DNA of 64,000 bases from Bacteroidales bacterium (GTDB lineage Bacteria > Bacteroidota > Bacteroidia > Bacteroidales > Bacteroidaceae), in the NCBI GenBank assembly GCA_004557035.1, contig SFFB01000001.1:1-64000 (forward strand), read 5' to 3'. The notes under the pieces were generated by a model. That model did not search any database, had not been told where the DNA came from, and saw only the letters and a list, made by a program, of their open reading frames with translations. The translations under genes and the position numbers were made by a program. Of this stretch, positions 35,396 to 44,587 are shown piece by piece; within the stretch, counting starts at the first letter, position 1; every line of letters starts with the position of its first letter.

Positions 35396-36595
35396 ATGGA
35401 AAAGAAAAAAGTAGTGGTCGCCTTCAGCGGCGGCTTGGACACCTCCTATACCGTGATGTATCTCGCTCGCGAGAAAGGCTATGAAGTGTATGCGGCCTGC
35501 GCCAACACCGGCGGCTTCAGCGCCGAGCAACTCAAGACCAACGAAGAGAATGCCTACAAGCTCGGCGCCACGAAATACGTGACGCTCGACGTGACCCGCG
35601 AATACTACGACAAGAGCCTGCGCTTCATGATCTATGGCAACGTGTTGCGCAATAATGTCTATCCCATCTCTGTGTCGTCTGAGCGCATTTTCCAAGGTAT
35701 GGCCATTGCCCGCTATGCCCGCGAGATTGGTGCCCACGCCATTGCCCACGGCTCAACCGGCGCCGGCAACGACCAGGTGCGCTTCGACATGACTTTCCTC
35801 GTGATGTGTCCTGACATGGAAATCATCACGCTCACCCGCGACGGCAATCTCTCACGACAGGAAGAGGTGGACTATCTCAACGCCCACGGTTTCAAGGCCG
35901 ATTTCACCAAGCTCAAATACAGCTACAACGTGGGCATCTGGGGCACAAGCATCTGTGGCGGCGAAATCCTTGACTCCCGCCAGGGTCTGCCCGAGACGGC
36001 CTATCTCAAGCAAGTGAAAAAAGAGGGCAGCGAAGAGTTGCGACTCACCTTTGAAAAGGGCCAGCTCAAGGCTGTCAACGGCGAAATTTTTGACGACCCT
36101 ATTGCCGCCATCTGCAAGGTGGAGGAAATAGGTGCCGCCTATGGCATCGGTCGCGACATGCACGTGGGCGACACCATCATCGGCATCAAAGGCCGTGTGG
36201 GATTTGAGGCTGCCGCTCCTGCCCTTATCATCGCCGCTCACCGCTTCCTCGAGAAATACACGCTCTCCAAGTGGCAGCAATACTGGAAAGACCAAGTGGC
36301 CAACTGGTATGGCATGTTCCTGCACGAGAGCCAGTATCTCGAACCCGTGATGCGCGACATCGAGGCCATGCTCGAAAGCTCACAACAGCACGTCAGTGGC
36401 ACGGCCATTCTCGAGTTGCGTCCGCTGAGTTTCTCGACCGTGGGCGTGGACTCTGTCAACGACCTCGTGAAGACGAAGTTTGGCGAATATGGCGAGACCC
36501 AGAAGGGCTGGACCGCCGAAGACGCCAAGGGCTTCATCAAAGTCTTGTCTACACCGCTGCGCGTCTATTACGCCAACCACCCCGACGAATTCTGA
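35396..36595 (+). CDS. argG: Argininosuccinate synthase
   Basis: Joins citrulline and aspartate with ATP to argininosuccinate. It has 399 aa. The ATP pyrophosphatase loop is AFSGGLDTSYT at residues 9-19. GSTGAGNDQVRFD near 120 and GIWGTSICGGEILDS near 180 are family blocks. It is the third gene of the arginine operon. argH and the transcarbamylase gene argF' are not in this window. Confidence 0.96.
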   Translation: MEKKKVVVAFSGGLDTSYTVMYLAREKGYEVYAACANTGGFSAEQLKTNEENAYKLGATKYVTLDVTREYYDKSLRFMIYGNVLRNNVYPISVSSERIFQGMAIARYAREIGAHAIAHGSTGAGNDQVRFDMTFLVMCPDMEIITLTRDGNLSRQEEVDYLNAHGFKADFTKLKYSYNVGIWGTSICGGEILDSRQGLPETAYLKQVKKEGSEELRLTFEKGQLKAVNGEIFDDPIAAICKVEEIGAAYGIGRDMHVGDTIIGIKGRVGFEAAAPALIIAAHRFLEKYTLSKWQQYWKDQVANWYGMFLHESQYLEPVMRDIEAMLESSQQHVSGTAILELRPLSFSTVGVDSVNDLVKTKFGEYGETQKGWTAEDAKGFIKVLSTPLRVYYANHPDEF

Positions 36596-36668
36596 CACTC
36601 CAAGACGGTTTTCACCACCGGCCGCGTGCTTTCAAGTGCACGCGGCGTCTTTTCACCAAACTCCCGAT

Positions 36669-37637
36669 ATGATTAAAATAGGTATTGTAGGCGGTGCAGG
36701 CTACACCGCAGGCGAACTCTGTCGCATTTTGCTTAATCACCCCGAAGCCGAAATCGTTTTCATACACAGCGAGAGTAATGCCGGCAATTACATTGCCGAT
36801 GTCCACGAGGGCCTTTATGGCGAAACGGACCTCCGCTTCACCGACCAGTTGCCCATTGAAGAGGTGGACGTGCTCTTCTTCTGCTTCGGCCACGGCAAAA
36901 GCACGAGTTTCCTCGCCGAGCATTACGTGCCGGCCGACGTGCGCATCATCGACCTGGCTCAAGACTTCCGCTTAGAAGCCGAAGACAACGACTACGTCTA
37001 TGGTCTGCCCGAACTCAACCGCACACGCATAGTCGGCGCACGCCATGTGGCCAACCCCGGCTGTTTTGCCACCTGCATCCAACTCGGTCTGCTGCCGCTG
37101 GCCAAGGCCGGACTGCTTGACGGCGACATCTCGGTCAATGCCATCACCGGCTCGACCGGGGCCGGCGTGAAGCCCTCTGCCACCACACACTTCTCGTGGC
37201 GGTCGGGCAACATGAGCATTTATAAGGCGTTCAACCACCAGCACGTGCCCGAAATCCTGCAATCCATCAAGCACCTACAGCCTGAATTTGACGGCCGCCT
37301 CGACTTCATCCCCTACCGCGGCGATTTCCCCCGAGGCATCTTTGCCACCGAGGTGGTGCGCTGCGACCGTTCGGAAGAGGAGATTGCCGCCATCTACACC
37401 GACTTCTACAGCGAAGCGCCCTTCACGCACTACGTGGGCCGGAGCATAGACATGAAGCAGGTGGTCAACACCAATAAGTGCATCATCCACACCGAGCGCC
37501 ACGACGACAAGCTGCTGGTCACGGCTTGCATCGACAACCTGCTCAAAGGCGCTTCGGGCCAGGCCGTACAAAACATGAACCTCATGTTCGGTCTTGAAGA
37601 GACCACAGGCCTGCGCCTCAAACCGCTCGGCTTCTGA
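36669..37637 (+). CDS. argC: N-acyl-gamma-glutamyl-phosphate reductase
   Basis: NADPH-dependent reduction of N-acyl-glutamyl phosphate to the semialdehyde. It has 322 aa. The dinucleotide-binding start is KIGIVGGAGYTAGELCRIL, the active-site cysteine is in VANPGCFATC near residue 137, and FIPYRGDFPRGIFAT is the family C-terminal block. The ATG at 36669 is chosen; a longer ORF from 36480 runs through argG in another frame. In this phylum the substrate may be N-succinylated. Confidence 0.95.
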   Translation: MIKIGIVGGAGYTAGELCRILLNHPEAEIVFIHSESNAGNYIADVHEGLYGETDLRFTDQLPIEEVDVLFFCFGHGKSTSFLAEHYVPADVRIIDLAQDFRLEAEDNDYVYGLPELNRTRIVGARHVANPGCFATCIQLGLLPLAKAGLLDGDISVNAITGSTGAGVKPSATTHFSWRSGNMSIYKAFNHQHVPEILQSIKHLQPEFDGRLDFIPYRGDFPRGIFATEVVRCDRSEEEIAAIYTDFYSEAPFTHYVGRSIDMKQVVNTNKCIIHTERHDDKLLVTACIDNLLKGASGQAVQNMNLMFGLEETTGLRLKPLGF

Positions 37638-37699
37638 CCGATTATTTCAGAAATCATCACTCCCCACACAGGCCGACCGGCCTGCCTCAACAACCTCAC

Positions 37700-38845
37700 A
37701 TGCAACTTTATCCCGTCTATCCCCTCTTTGACATCGAAATTGCCAAAGGTCTCGGTTGCCACGTCTGGGATACCCACGGCACCGAATATCTCGATCTCTA
37801 CGGCGGCCATGCCGTCATCAGCATTGGCCATTGCCATCCGCACTATGTGGAAGCCATCAGCCAACAGGCCGCCACGTTGGGCTTCTATTCCAACTCGGTG
37901 GAAAACAGTCTGCAAGTACGTCTGGCCGAGCGACTCGGCAAGGCCTGCGGTTATGAAGACTATGCCCTTTTCCTCATCAACTCGGGCGCCGAAGCCAATG
38001 AGAATGCACTGAAGCTGGCCTCGTTTCACACGGGCCGCAGCCGCGTCCTAGCCGCCGGCCATGCTTTCCACGGCCGCACCTCACTGGCCGTCGAAGCCAC
38101 CGACAACCCCAAAATCGTGGCGCCCATCAATCAAAACGGACACGTCACCTTTTTGCCGCTCAACGACCTTGACGCCTTCAAAACCGAGATCGACAAAGGC
38201 GACGTGGCAGCCGTCATCGTGGAATGTATCCAAGGCGTAGGCGGCATCCGCATGGCCACGGCTGAGTTCATGCAGGGTCTGCGCAAGGCCTGCGACGCTA
38301 ACGGCACCGTGCTCATCTGTGACGAAATACAGTGTGGCTATGGCCGCAGCGGCCGCTTCTTTGCCCACCAGCACCTGGGCGTTCGTCCCGACCTCATCAG
38401 CGTGGCCAAAGGCATCGGCAACGGTTTCCCGATGGGCGGCGTCTTGATTTCGCCCAAATGCCAGGCCGTCTACGGCCAACTCGGCACCACCTTCGGCGGC
38501 AACCACCTGGCCTGCGCGGCAGCCATCGCCGTGCTCGACGTCATCGAGGGCGAACAGCTCATCGACAATGCCGCCCGTGTGGGTGAACATCTTTTGAAAC
38601 GTCTCCGTGCCTTGGCCGAAAGCCATCCCGCCATCACCGACGTGCGCGGCGAAGGCTTGATGATCGGCATCGAATACGCCCAACCCATCAAGGCCCTGAG
38701 GACGCATCTCGTGAAAGAGGAACACGTCTTCACCGGCACGGCCTCGACCAACATCCTCCGTCTTTTGCCGCCCCTCTGCCTCACCATCGCCCAAGCCGAC
38801 GACTTCATCGAGCGCATCGAGCGCGCCATGGCCGCCACGTGTTAA
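37700..38845 (+). CDS. argD: N-acyl-ornithine aminotransferase
   Basis: PLP enzyme that converts the acylated glutamate semialdehyde to acyl-ornithine. It has 381 aa. INSGAEANENALKLA near 95, ICDEIQCGYGRSG near 205 and the PLP lysine in SVAKGIGNGFPMGG near 236 are class-III aminotransferase marks. It lies 62 bp after argC and is the last operon gene; a 500-bp intergenic region with a family A element follows. Confidence 0.95.
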   Translation: MQLYPVYPLFDIEIAKGLGCHVWDTHGTEYLDLYGGHAVISIGHCHPHYVEAISQQAATLGFYSNSVENSLQVRLAERLGKACGYEDYALFLINSGAEANENALKLASFHTGRSRVLAAGHAFHGRTSLAVEATDNPKIVAPINQNGHVTFLPLNDLDAFKTEIDKGDVAAVIVECIQGVGGIRMATAEFMQGLRKACDANGTVLICDEIQCGYGRSGRFFAHQHLGVRPDLISVAKGIGNGFPMGGVLISPKCQAVYGQLGTTFGGNHLACAAAIAVLDVIEGEQLIDNAARVGEHLLKRLRALAESHPAITDVRGEGLMIGIEYAQPIKALRTHLVKEEHVFTGTASTNILRLLPPLCLTIAQADDFIERIERAMAATC

Positions 38846-38996
38846 GGCAGGGACAGACAAAACCGCCGGTCGGGCGTGACGCAATGCCACATCTTTTAAC
38901 ATCCAATACGGACGGAAACAGCTTCACGGCAGGAAAATCTGGCTGAATGGCATAAAAATAAAACGAAACGGCGGCGACGAAAAACGGTCAGTATCG

Positions 38997-39140
38997 CAGA
39001 AATTCCTGTCCTTATGCCAGAAATTCCTGTCCTTAGCCCCGTAAACGCCTGAAATACAAAGAGGAGGCCCCGAAAGGCCTCCTCTTCTTTTATCCTACCT
39101 CGAAGATAAGCCCAAAAGGCGGGAAACCAAAAGACAAAAA
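38997..39140 (+). repeat. Composite intergenic element, family A, copy 3
   Basis: It starts with two direct copies of the 21-bp unit CAGAAATTCCTGTCCTTATGC (second slightly changed), then CCCGTAAACGCCTGAAATACAA. The hairpin is GAGGAGGCC/GGCCTCCTC (39061-39084). TCTTTTATCCTACCTCGAAGATAAGCC and the tail ACCAAAAGACAAAAA follow. It is the cleanest copy of the five. The rest of 38846-39260 is featureless. Confidence 0.85.
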
Positions 39141-39260
39141 ATGGCAGACCCGCATTCCGCAAGACTTACGTTCCTTCACGACCGAGCAAAAAAACGGCTA
39201 CGGCAGCCAGCGACGAAAAATTTTAAGCCACTAAACCTTTGCCTTTTAGAGAGAAAAACG

Positions 39261-39268
39261 TAACTTTG
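39261..39268 (+). promoter_or_regulatory. Promoter -7 box of rpmE2
   Basis: TAACTTTG, an exact TAnnTTTG match, about 84 bp before the start. Confidence 0.6.
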
Positions 39269-39351
39269 CCGCCGTTTCAATCCCATTGCACGAAACAACC
39301 AGTTTACCAACAACGCAATCCATTAGAAATCACTAAAAAGACATAGCAACA

Positions 39352-39606
39352 ATGAAAAAAGGCATTCATCCCGAGAACTATCGTCCCGTCGTATTCAAAG
39401 ACATGAGCAACGGCGACATGTTCCTCTCTCGCTCTACCTGCAAAACCAATGACACCGTAGAATTTGAAGGCGAGACCTACCCCGTAGTGAAACTCGAAAT
39501 CTCAAGCTCGTCTCACCCCTTCTACACCGGTAAGTCCAAGCTCGTCGACACCGCCGGCCGCGTAGACAAGTTCATGAGCCGTTACGGTAAATCACAGAAG
39601 AAGTAA
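39352..39606 (+). CDS. rpmE2: 50S ribosomal protein L31 type B
   Basis: 84 aa. It starts MKKGIHPENYRPVVFKD and contains SSSSHPFYTGKSKLVDTAGRVDKF, the L31 signature. Only one cysteine is present (TCKTND), so it lacks the CxxC zinc site and belongs to type B. The gene has its own promoter and terminator. Confidence 0.97.
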   Translation: MKKGIHPENYRPVVFKDMSNGDMFLSRSTCKTNDTVEFEGETYPVVKLEISSSSHPFYTGKSKLVDTAGRVDKFMSRYGKSQKK

Positions 39607-39625
39607 AATAAAAGCCTTATTCATA

Positions 39626-39670
39626 CGGCGGGTGTATCACCAAAACGGACGATACACCCGCCGGTGCATT
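39626..39670 (+). terminator. Terminator of rpmE2
   Basis: CGGCGGGTGTATC pairs with GATACACCCGCCG (13 bp), followed by a short T-run after GTGCA. Confidence 0.75.
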
Positions 39671-39719
39671 TTAAGGCGGCCCAACCGCCTTCACCTTCAC
39701 ACCTTAACCCCTTCTGTCC

Positions 39720-40919
39720 ATGAAAGACGTCTTCCAATTGCGCTGTGAACCTATTCCTCTCGTGCGCATCGCCCTCATCGGTCTGGGCGGCAGAGGCCTC
39801 AAAACGCTGCGCCGCTATGCCTTCATCCGTGGCGCAGAGATACGCCTGATGGCCGACCTCGACGAAGAGCGCCTGATGGTGGCCAACGAAGAACTGACGC
39901 GGACAGGACGGCCCCAAGCCCAACTGCTATGTGGCGAAGACGGATGGAGAGAGGCCTGCCGGCGAGACGACATCGACCTGGTCTATATCTGCACCGACTG
40001 GCACACCCACACGCCTATGGCCGTAGAGGCCATGCGACAGGGCAAGCACGTGGCCGTGGAGGTGCCGGCAGCCACGACCATCGAAGAGTGCCATCTGCTC
40101 GTCGAAACCGCCGAGGCCACCCGACGGCATTGCTTCATGACCGAAAACTGCTGCTATGACCGTTTCGCACTGGCCACCCTCGAAATCTACCGCCAAGGCC
40201 AACTGGGCCGACTCACCCACCTCGAAGGGGCCTACATACACCACCTCACCGACCAGCGCGACGAAGAAGGCCGACCGATAGAGCCCAGCTGGATGCAACG
40301 CAGTCTGCTGCGACACGGGGCCAATCCCTACCCCACCCATGCCTTAGGTCCCATAGCCCATCTCATAGGCCTGCACCGAGGCGACCGCATGCAGTATCTC
40401 GTGTCAATGTCCAACACCCACAAGGACAACGACAACCTCACGCCGCCGCTTAACACCACACTCATCCACACGGCCAAAGGCGCCACCATCATGCTGCAAC
40501 TCGACGTGTCGACGCAGCGCCCCTACAACCGCCTGCAAACCGTTTGCGGCACGAAGGGTTTCATGCAGAAGTATCCGCAACCCACGATTTTCACACCCCA
40601 AACGGGTGACACCCTCGTCGGCGACAAGGCGCTCGCCTATGCCAGACAGTTCACCTCGGGCCACGCCGCACAACTCTGGGAAGAGGGCCACGCCATGGGA
40701 GTGCCTAACGAAATGAACTACGCAATGGACGCACGGCTCATCCACTGCCTCCGCCACGGTCTGCCGCTCGACATCGACGTGTACGACGCCGCTGAATGGT
40801 CCAGCCTCAGCCCGCTCACGGCCCTCTCGGCCGCGGCCGGCAGCCAGCCCACGCCCATCCCCGACTTTACCCACGGACGATGGGACACGCCCGAATGGCA
40901 GAAAAACACCGGCTATTGA
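39720..40919 (+). CDS. Gfo/Idh/MocA-family oxidoreductase, GH109-like
   Basis: 399 aa with no signal peptide. The NAD-binding Rossmann start is RIALIGLGGRGLKTLRRYA (residues 16-34). DLVYICTDWHTHTPMAVEAMRQGKHVAVEVP is the Gfo/Idh block. NPYPTHALGPIAHLIG near 200 resembles the catalytic region of GH109 NAD-dependent alpha-N-acetylgalactosaminidases. GH109 members cleave glycosides through transient NAD oxidation. Substrate and exact subclass are uncertain, and an ordinary sugar dehydrogenase is the alternative. It stands alone between rpmE2 and tRNA-Lys. Confidence 0.82.
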   Translation: MKDVFQLRCEPIPLVRIALIGLGGRGLKTLRRYAFIRGAEIRLMADLDEERLMVANEELTRTGRPQAQLLCGEDGWREACRRDDIDLVYICTDWHTHTPMAVEAMRQGKHVAVEVPAATTIEECHLLVETAEATRRHCFMTENCCYDRFALATLEIYRQGQLGRLTHLEGAYIHHLTDQRDEEGRPIEPSWMQRSLLRHGANPYPTHALGPIAHLIGLHRGDRMQYLVSMSNTHKDNDNLTPPLNTTLIHTAKGATIMLQLDVSTQRPYNRLQTVCGTKGFMQKYPQPTIFTPQTGDTLVGDKALAYARQFTSGHAAQLWEEGHAMGVPNEMNYAMDARLIHCLRHGLPLDIDVYDAAEWSSLSPLTALSAAAGSQPTPIPDFTHGRWDTPEWQKNTGY

Positions 40920-41014
40920 CCGACTGCCTCGTCAGCCCGGTCCGGTTGAGACAAAAATTCAACGGCAAAAGCAAAAAAAGCGGCGAAACACTTGGCAGAT
41001 ACCGGCGAAACCGC

Positions 41015-41022
41015 TATCTTTG
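41015..41022 (+). promoter_or_regulatory. Promoter -7 box of tRNA-Lys
   Basis: TATCTTTG ends 26 bp before the tRNA. Confidence 0.6.
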
Positions 41023-41048
41023 CACTCGCTTAACAGCAATAACGGTTT

Positions 41049-41124
41049 GATTCGCTAGCTCAGCTGGTAGAGCACAACACTTTTAATGTTGGGGTCTTGG
41101 GTTCGAACCCCAAGCGAATCACCA
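41049..41124 (+). tRNA. tRNA-Lys (TTT)
   Basis: Acceptor arms GATTCGC and GCGAATC, D-arm TAGCTCAGCTGGTAGAGC, anticodon loop CTTTTAA with anticodon TTT, and T-loop TTCGAAC. Discriminator A and CCA are both encoded (41121-41124), unlike the tRNA-Pro of this window. Confidence 0.97.
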
Positions 41125-41129
41125 AAAGG

Positions 41130-41166
41130 GAAGCCACTTTCACACAAGAAGGTGGCTTCTTTTTTA
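41130..41166 (+). terminator. Terminator of tRNA-Lys
   Basis: GAAGCCAC pairs with GTGGCTTC, followed by TTTTTT. Confidence 0.9.
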
Positions 41167-41235
41167 TCTATATGACAAAAAGCTGTTTTACTCTTTTTTA
41201 AGGCTCAACACCACTGCGCATCCGGCGGCTTTGGC

Positions 41236-41243
41236 TAACTTTG
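41236..41243 (+). promoter_or_regulatory. Promoter -7 box of the RsiV-like lipoprotein gene
   Basis: TAACTTTG. ATAAGGACA follows 7 bp later near the expected transcription start, a family A core motif on its own that may be chance. Confidence 0.55.
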
Positions 41244-41298
41244 GCCTGTCATAAGGACAAGGCATTGCCCATTAACCTCAAAACCGCTCATATCCATT

Positions 41299-42138
41299 AT
41301 GAAAAAACTGCTTCTTATTGCCGCCGCTGTCGTCATTGCCGGCGCCGCAAGTTCCTGCAAGTCTGAAAAAAGCGAAAAAGACACCGCCCAAGACTCCACA
41401 CTGACTCAAACGCAAGAAACGGTGGCTGCCGCCGGCCAAGACTTTGCCACAAAAAAACTCAAAGTGGAAATGGGACAGAAGTCGCGCTACGAGCTGGAGA
41501 TGGACTATCCCATAAGCGGCAATCCCAAGGTGGTGGACGCCATACGCCTTTACCTGCTGAAACAATGCAACACGAAGGCCACCGACCTCAACGACCCGAT
41601 TGAAGCCATCAAGGCTTCGGCCAAAGCGTTCATAGCCGAGGGCGACCAGGTCCAAGCCGACTTCGCCAACGAAGAATATCAAATGCCGCCCTACACCTGC
41701 AAAATGGAAATTGACTTAGAGTGCCACTATCCCACGTTTATCACCTATGAGGGCGAAAGCTATGTCTACACCGGCGGCGCCCACGGTATGCCGATAGAGA
41801 TGATTGCCACGTTCGACGCCAATACGGGCAAACAACTCACCTTAGACGACGTCATCCTGCCCAACGGCAAAGACAAACTGCTGAAACTCATCCAGAAACA
41901 CGTGCTGGCCAAAGACGAATACCAGTCGTGCACGCTGAGCGATTTCGATGAGTTCACGCTGCCCGCCCAAGCACCTGCGCTCAAACCAGACGGCGTGAAA
42001 TTCCAATACCAAGCCTATGAGATTTGCTGCTATGCCATGGGCATGCCCGACTGCACCATTCCCTACGCGGAGATACAATCCCTGCTCACCGACTACGCCA
42101 AGCAACTGATTGCCGGCATAGAGAAAGGAAAGAAATAA
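41299..42138 (+). CDS. RsiV-like lipoprotein (DUF4163/DUF3298)
   Basis: 279 aa. The lipoprotein signal ends in AGAASSCKS near residue 20, and a short charged linker follows. The rest matches the DUF4163-DUF3298 pair: ECHYPTFITYEGESYVYTGGAHGMPIEMIATFDANTGKQLTLDDVI (about 140-185). In RsiV this fold binds lysozyme and controls a sigma factor. No ECF sigma gene or membrane anti-sigma helix is here, so the protein is probably a surface or periplasmic binding protein. A GH25 lysozyme gene lies 9 kb away, without an evident link. Confidence 0.85.
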   Translation: MKKLLLIAAAVVIAGAASSCKSEKSEKDTAQDSTLTQTQETVAAAGQDFATKKLKVEMGQKSRYELEMDYPISGNPKVVDAIRLYLLKQCNTKATDLNDPIEAIKASAKAFIAEGDQVQADFANEEYQMPPYTCKMEIDLECHYPTFITYEGESYVYTGGAHGMPIEMIATFDANTGKQLTLDDVILPNGKDKLLKLIQKHVLAKDEYQSCTLSDFDEFTLPAQAPALKPDGVKFQYQAYEICCYAMGMPDCTIPYAEIQSLLTDYAKQLIAGIEKGKK

Positions 42139-42164
42139 ACCGGCCCGGTCTTCTCCAAAAACGA

Positions 42165-42206
42165 CATCCCCGCCACGCTGCGCCTTGCAGAAGTGGCGGG
42201 GATGTT
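42165..42206. terminator. Bidirectional terminator, RsiV-like gene and helicase
   Basis: ACATCCCCGCCAC pairs with GTGGCGGGGATGT (13 bp) between convergent genes. Confidence 0.8.
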
Positions 42207-42214
42207 TGGCATAG

Positions 42215-44503
42215 TTACCCGATGACGGTGAGCCGGGCGAACTTGAGGAGGAGGTTTTTGCTACCGGCATTGTCGAAGTTCACACGGGCTTTGGCGCTGT
42301 CGCCTGTGCCTTCAAGCGCCTCGATGGTGCCTTTTCCAAAACGCTCATGCGCCACCCGCATGCCCACCGAAAGGGCACCGTTGGACTGAAGCGAAGGTCC
42401 GGCCGGCGCAGGTGCCACCCGCTGCATCGTGGGCTTGGGCGGCTGCGGCACAGAAGGCTTCGACGAAAAGAAAGAAGGCCGGGACGAAAAACCGGACGCC
42501 GACGGCGGCTGCGAGAAACGGCCGGAGGGCTGCGCCTGACCTTGATCGAGATAGCGGGCATCAATCTCACGGATAAAGGGACTCACCTGGCCAAACTCCA
42601 GTTTACCGAAGCGGAAACGGCTTGTGGCGTAGGAGAGATAACACCGCTTTTTGGCCCGCGTGATGGCCACGTAAAACAATCGGCGTTCTTCTTCCATCTC
42701 GCGCGGATAGAGTTTGGCGTTGGCGTTTGGGAACAAGTCTTCTTCGAGTCCGGTGACGAAGACCGTGTCAAACTCCAGACCCTTGGCTGCGTGTATCGTC
42801 ATGAGCGACACGCGCGGCGTAGTGTCTTCTTTCTCGTCGGCATCGGTGAGCAGAGCTACTTGTGCGAGGTAGTCGGTGAGGAGCACGCGGTCGTTGCCGG
42901 TTTCCTCATAGACCTCGGCCTCGTTGGCCTTGATCGCATTAAGCAACTCCTCGACGTTTTCCCGCCGGCTGACCCCTTCAGGGCTAAGGTCTGCCTGTAG
43001 CTCGGCGCCTATGCCGCTGCGGCGGATGATTTCTGCGGCCAAGACAGAGCCGCTGTCGCTGTGCAGTCGCTCTCTGAAGCTCACCATCAGTGCCACGAAG
43101 TCTTGCAGTTTGGCCTTGGTGCCTTTGTTGAGAGCCAAGCCGAAATCGTCGGGTGCCGAGCAGACTTGCCAGAGTGACAATCCCGAGGCCGTGGCCGCCG
43201 CCTGGATTTTACCCAACGTGGTCTGACCGATGCCACGAGCCGGATAGTTGATAATGCGTTTAAAGGCCTCTTCGTCGTGAGGGTTGCAGACCAGGCGGAA
43301 ATAGGCGATGAGGTCTTTCACCTCCTTGCGCTGGTAAAAGGAAAGGCCGCCATAAATGCGGTAAGGTATCCCCATCGTGCGGAAAGTCTCTTCAAACGAG
43401 CGGCTCTGTGCATTGGTGCGATAGAGCAAGGCGATGTCGTCGTAGGGGATGCTTTCCCAACCATGGAGTCTATGGACCTCGCCGGCTATCTTGGCACTCT
43501 CGTCCTTCTCGCTGTAGGTCTGGAACACCTTGAGTCGCTCTCCCTGCTCCTGCTGACTATACACCTCTTTGGGTATCTGGCTCTTGTTGTGACGGATGAG
43601 GCTGTTGGCGGCGTTGACGATGGTTTGCGTGGAGCGGTAGTTGCGCTCCAGTTTGATGAGGCGGGTGGAAGGATATTGACTCTGAAAGCCGAGAATGTTG
43701 TCGATGCGTGCGCCACGAAACGAGTAGATGCTCTGCGCGTCGTCGCCCACCACACAGACGCGGGCGTCGGTGGCTGCCAGTTGGCGGACTATCTGGTGCT
43801 GCACGGCATTGGTGTCTTGATATTCGTCGATAAGGATATAACGGAAGCGCTCGCGATAGCGTGCCGTCACGTCGGGATGCTGTTCGAAGAGCAACCAAGC
43901 CTGTAGCAGCAAGTCGTCGAAGTCCATCGCGTTGGCCGCCTTAAGACGCTGGTTGTAAAGTTCATAGAGCCGTCCGGCCATAGCGACGTTGGCAATGCGG
44001 TCGCGCTGGGCAATGGCGGGGTCGGACTGGTATTGAGCAGGAAGTATCAACGCATTTTTGGCTTCTGATATCAGTGAAGCGATATGGCGGGGCTTATAGA
44101 CCTTATCGTCAAGTCCTTGTTCCTTGATGAGGGACTTTACGAGGCTGAGACTGTCGGAGGCGTCGTAGATGGTAAAGTCGGAGGGATAACCTGTATAGGC
44201 AGACTCTATGCGGAGTATGCGGGCAAAGATGCTGTGGAATGTGCCCGACCACACCTGGCGCGCAGCCTCTGCGCCCACTACGCTGGCAATGCGGTCGTTC
44301 ATTTCGCGTGCAGCCTTGTTGGTGAAAGTGAGTGCCAGGATTTGCCACGGCATCATACCCTGCGAGATGAGATAGGCTATCTTATAGGTAAGCACACGCG
44401 TCTTGCCGGAACCGGCGCCGGCAATGACGAGTGAGGGACCGTCGCAATAGGCCACGGCCTCCCATTGTGCTTCGTTGAGCGCAGACTGAAAATCAAAAGA
44501 CAT
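42215..44503 (-). CDS. UvrD/PcrA-type ATP-dependent DNA helicase
   Basis: 3'-5' superfamily 1 helicase of repair and replication, 762 aa. The Q-motif and Walker A are in LNEAQWEAV and IAGAGSGKTRVL (residues 11-40). DEYQDTNAVQ is motif II, VGDDAQSIYSFRGA motif III, LERNYRS motif IV, TIHAAKGLEFDTVFV motif V and VAITRAKKRCYLSY motif VI. The C-terminal 120 residues are Pro/Ser-rich, then end in a Tudor-like GMRVAHERFGKGTIEALEG segment found in PcrA. Last of a trmN6-lipoprotein-helicase run. Confidence 0.94.
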   Translation of the reverse strand: MSFDFQSALNEAQWEAVAYCDGPSLVIAGAGSGKTRVLTYKIAYLISQGMMPWQILALTFTNKAAREMNDRIASVVGAEAARQVWSGTFHSIFARILRIESAYTGYPSDFTIYDASDSLSLVKSLIKEQGLDDKVYKPRHIASLISEAKNALILPAQYQSDPAIAQRDRIANVAMAGRLYELYNQRLKAANAMDFDDLLLQAWLLFEQHPDVTARYRERFRYILIDEYQDTNAVQHQIVRQLAATDARVCVVGDDAQSIYSFRGARIDNILGFQSQYPSTRLIKLERNYRSTQTIVNAANSLIRHNKSQIPKEVYSQQEQGERLKVFQTYSEKDESAKIAGEVHRLHGWESIPYDDIALLYRTNAQSRSFEETFRTMGIPYRIYGGLSFYQRKEVKDLIAYFRLVCNPHDEEAFKRIINYPARGIGQTTLGKIQAAATASGLSLWQVCSAPDDFGLALNKGTKAKLQDFVALMVSFRERLHSDSGSVLAAEIIRRSGIGAELQADLSPEGVSRRENVEELLNAIKANEAEVYEETGNDRVLLTDYLAQVALLTDADEKEDTTPRVSLMTIHAAKGLEFDTVFVTGLEEDLFPNANAKLYPREMEEERRLFYVAITRAKKRCYLSYATSRFRFGKLEFGQVSPFIREIDARYLDQGQAQPSGRFSQPPSASGFSSRPSFFSSKPSVPQPPKPTMQRVAPAPAGPSLQSNGALSVGMRVAHERFGKGTIEALEGTGDSAKARVNFDNAGSKNLLLKFARLTVIG

Positions 44504-44587
44504 ACATATAATAATATAGGACTACCGACACGCCTCCCGGCAATGTCGCGACAAGGGGAAAATCTCACTGAACGGCACGAAGGATGC

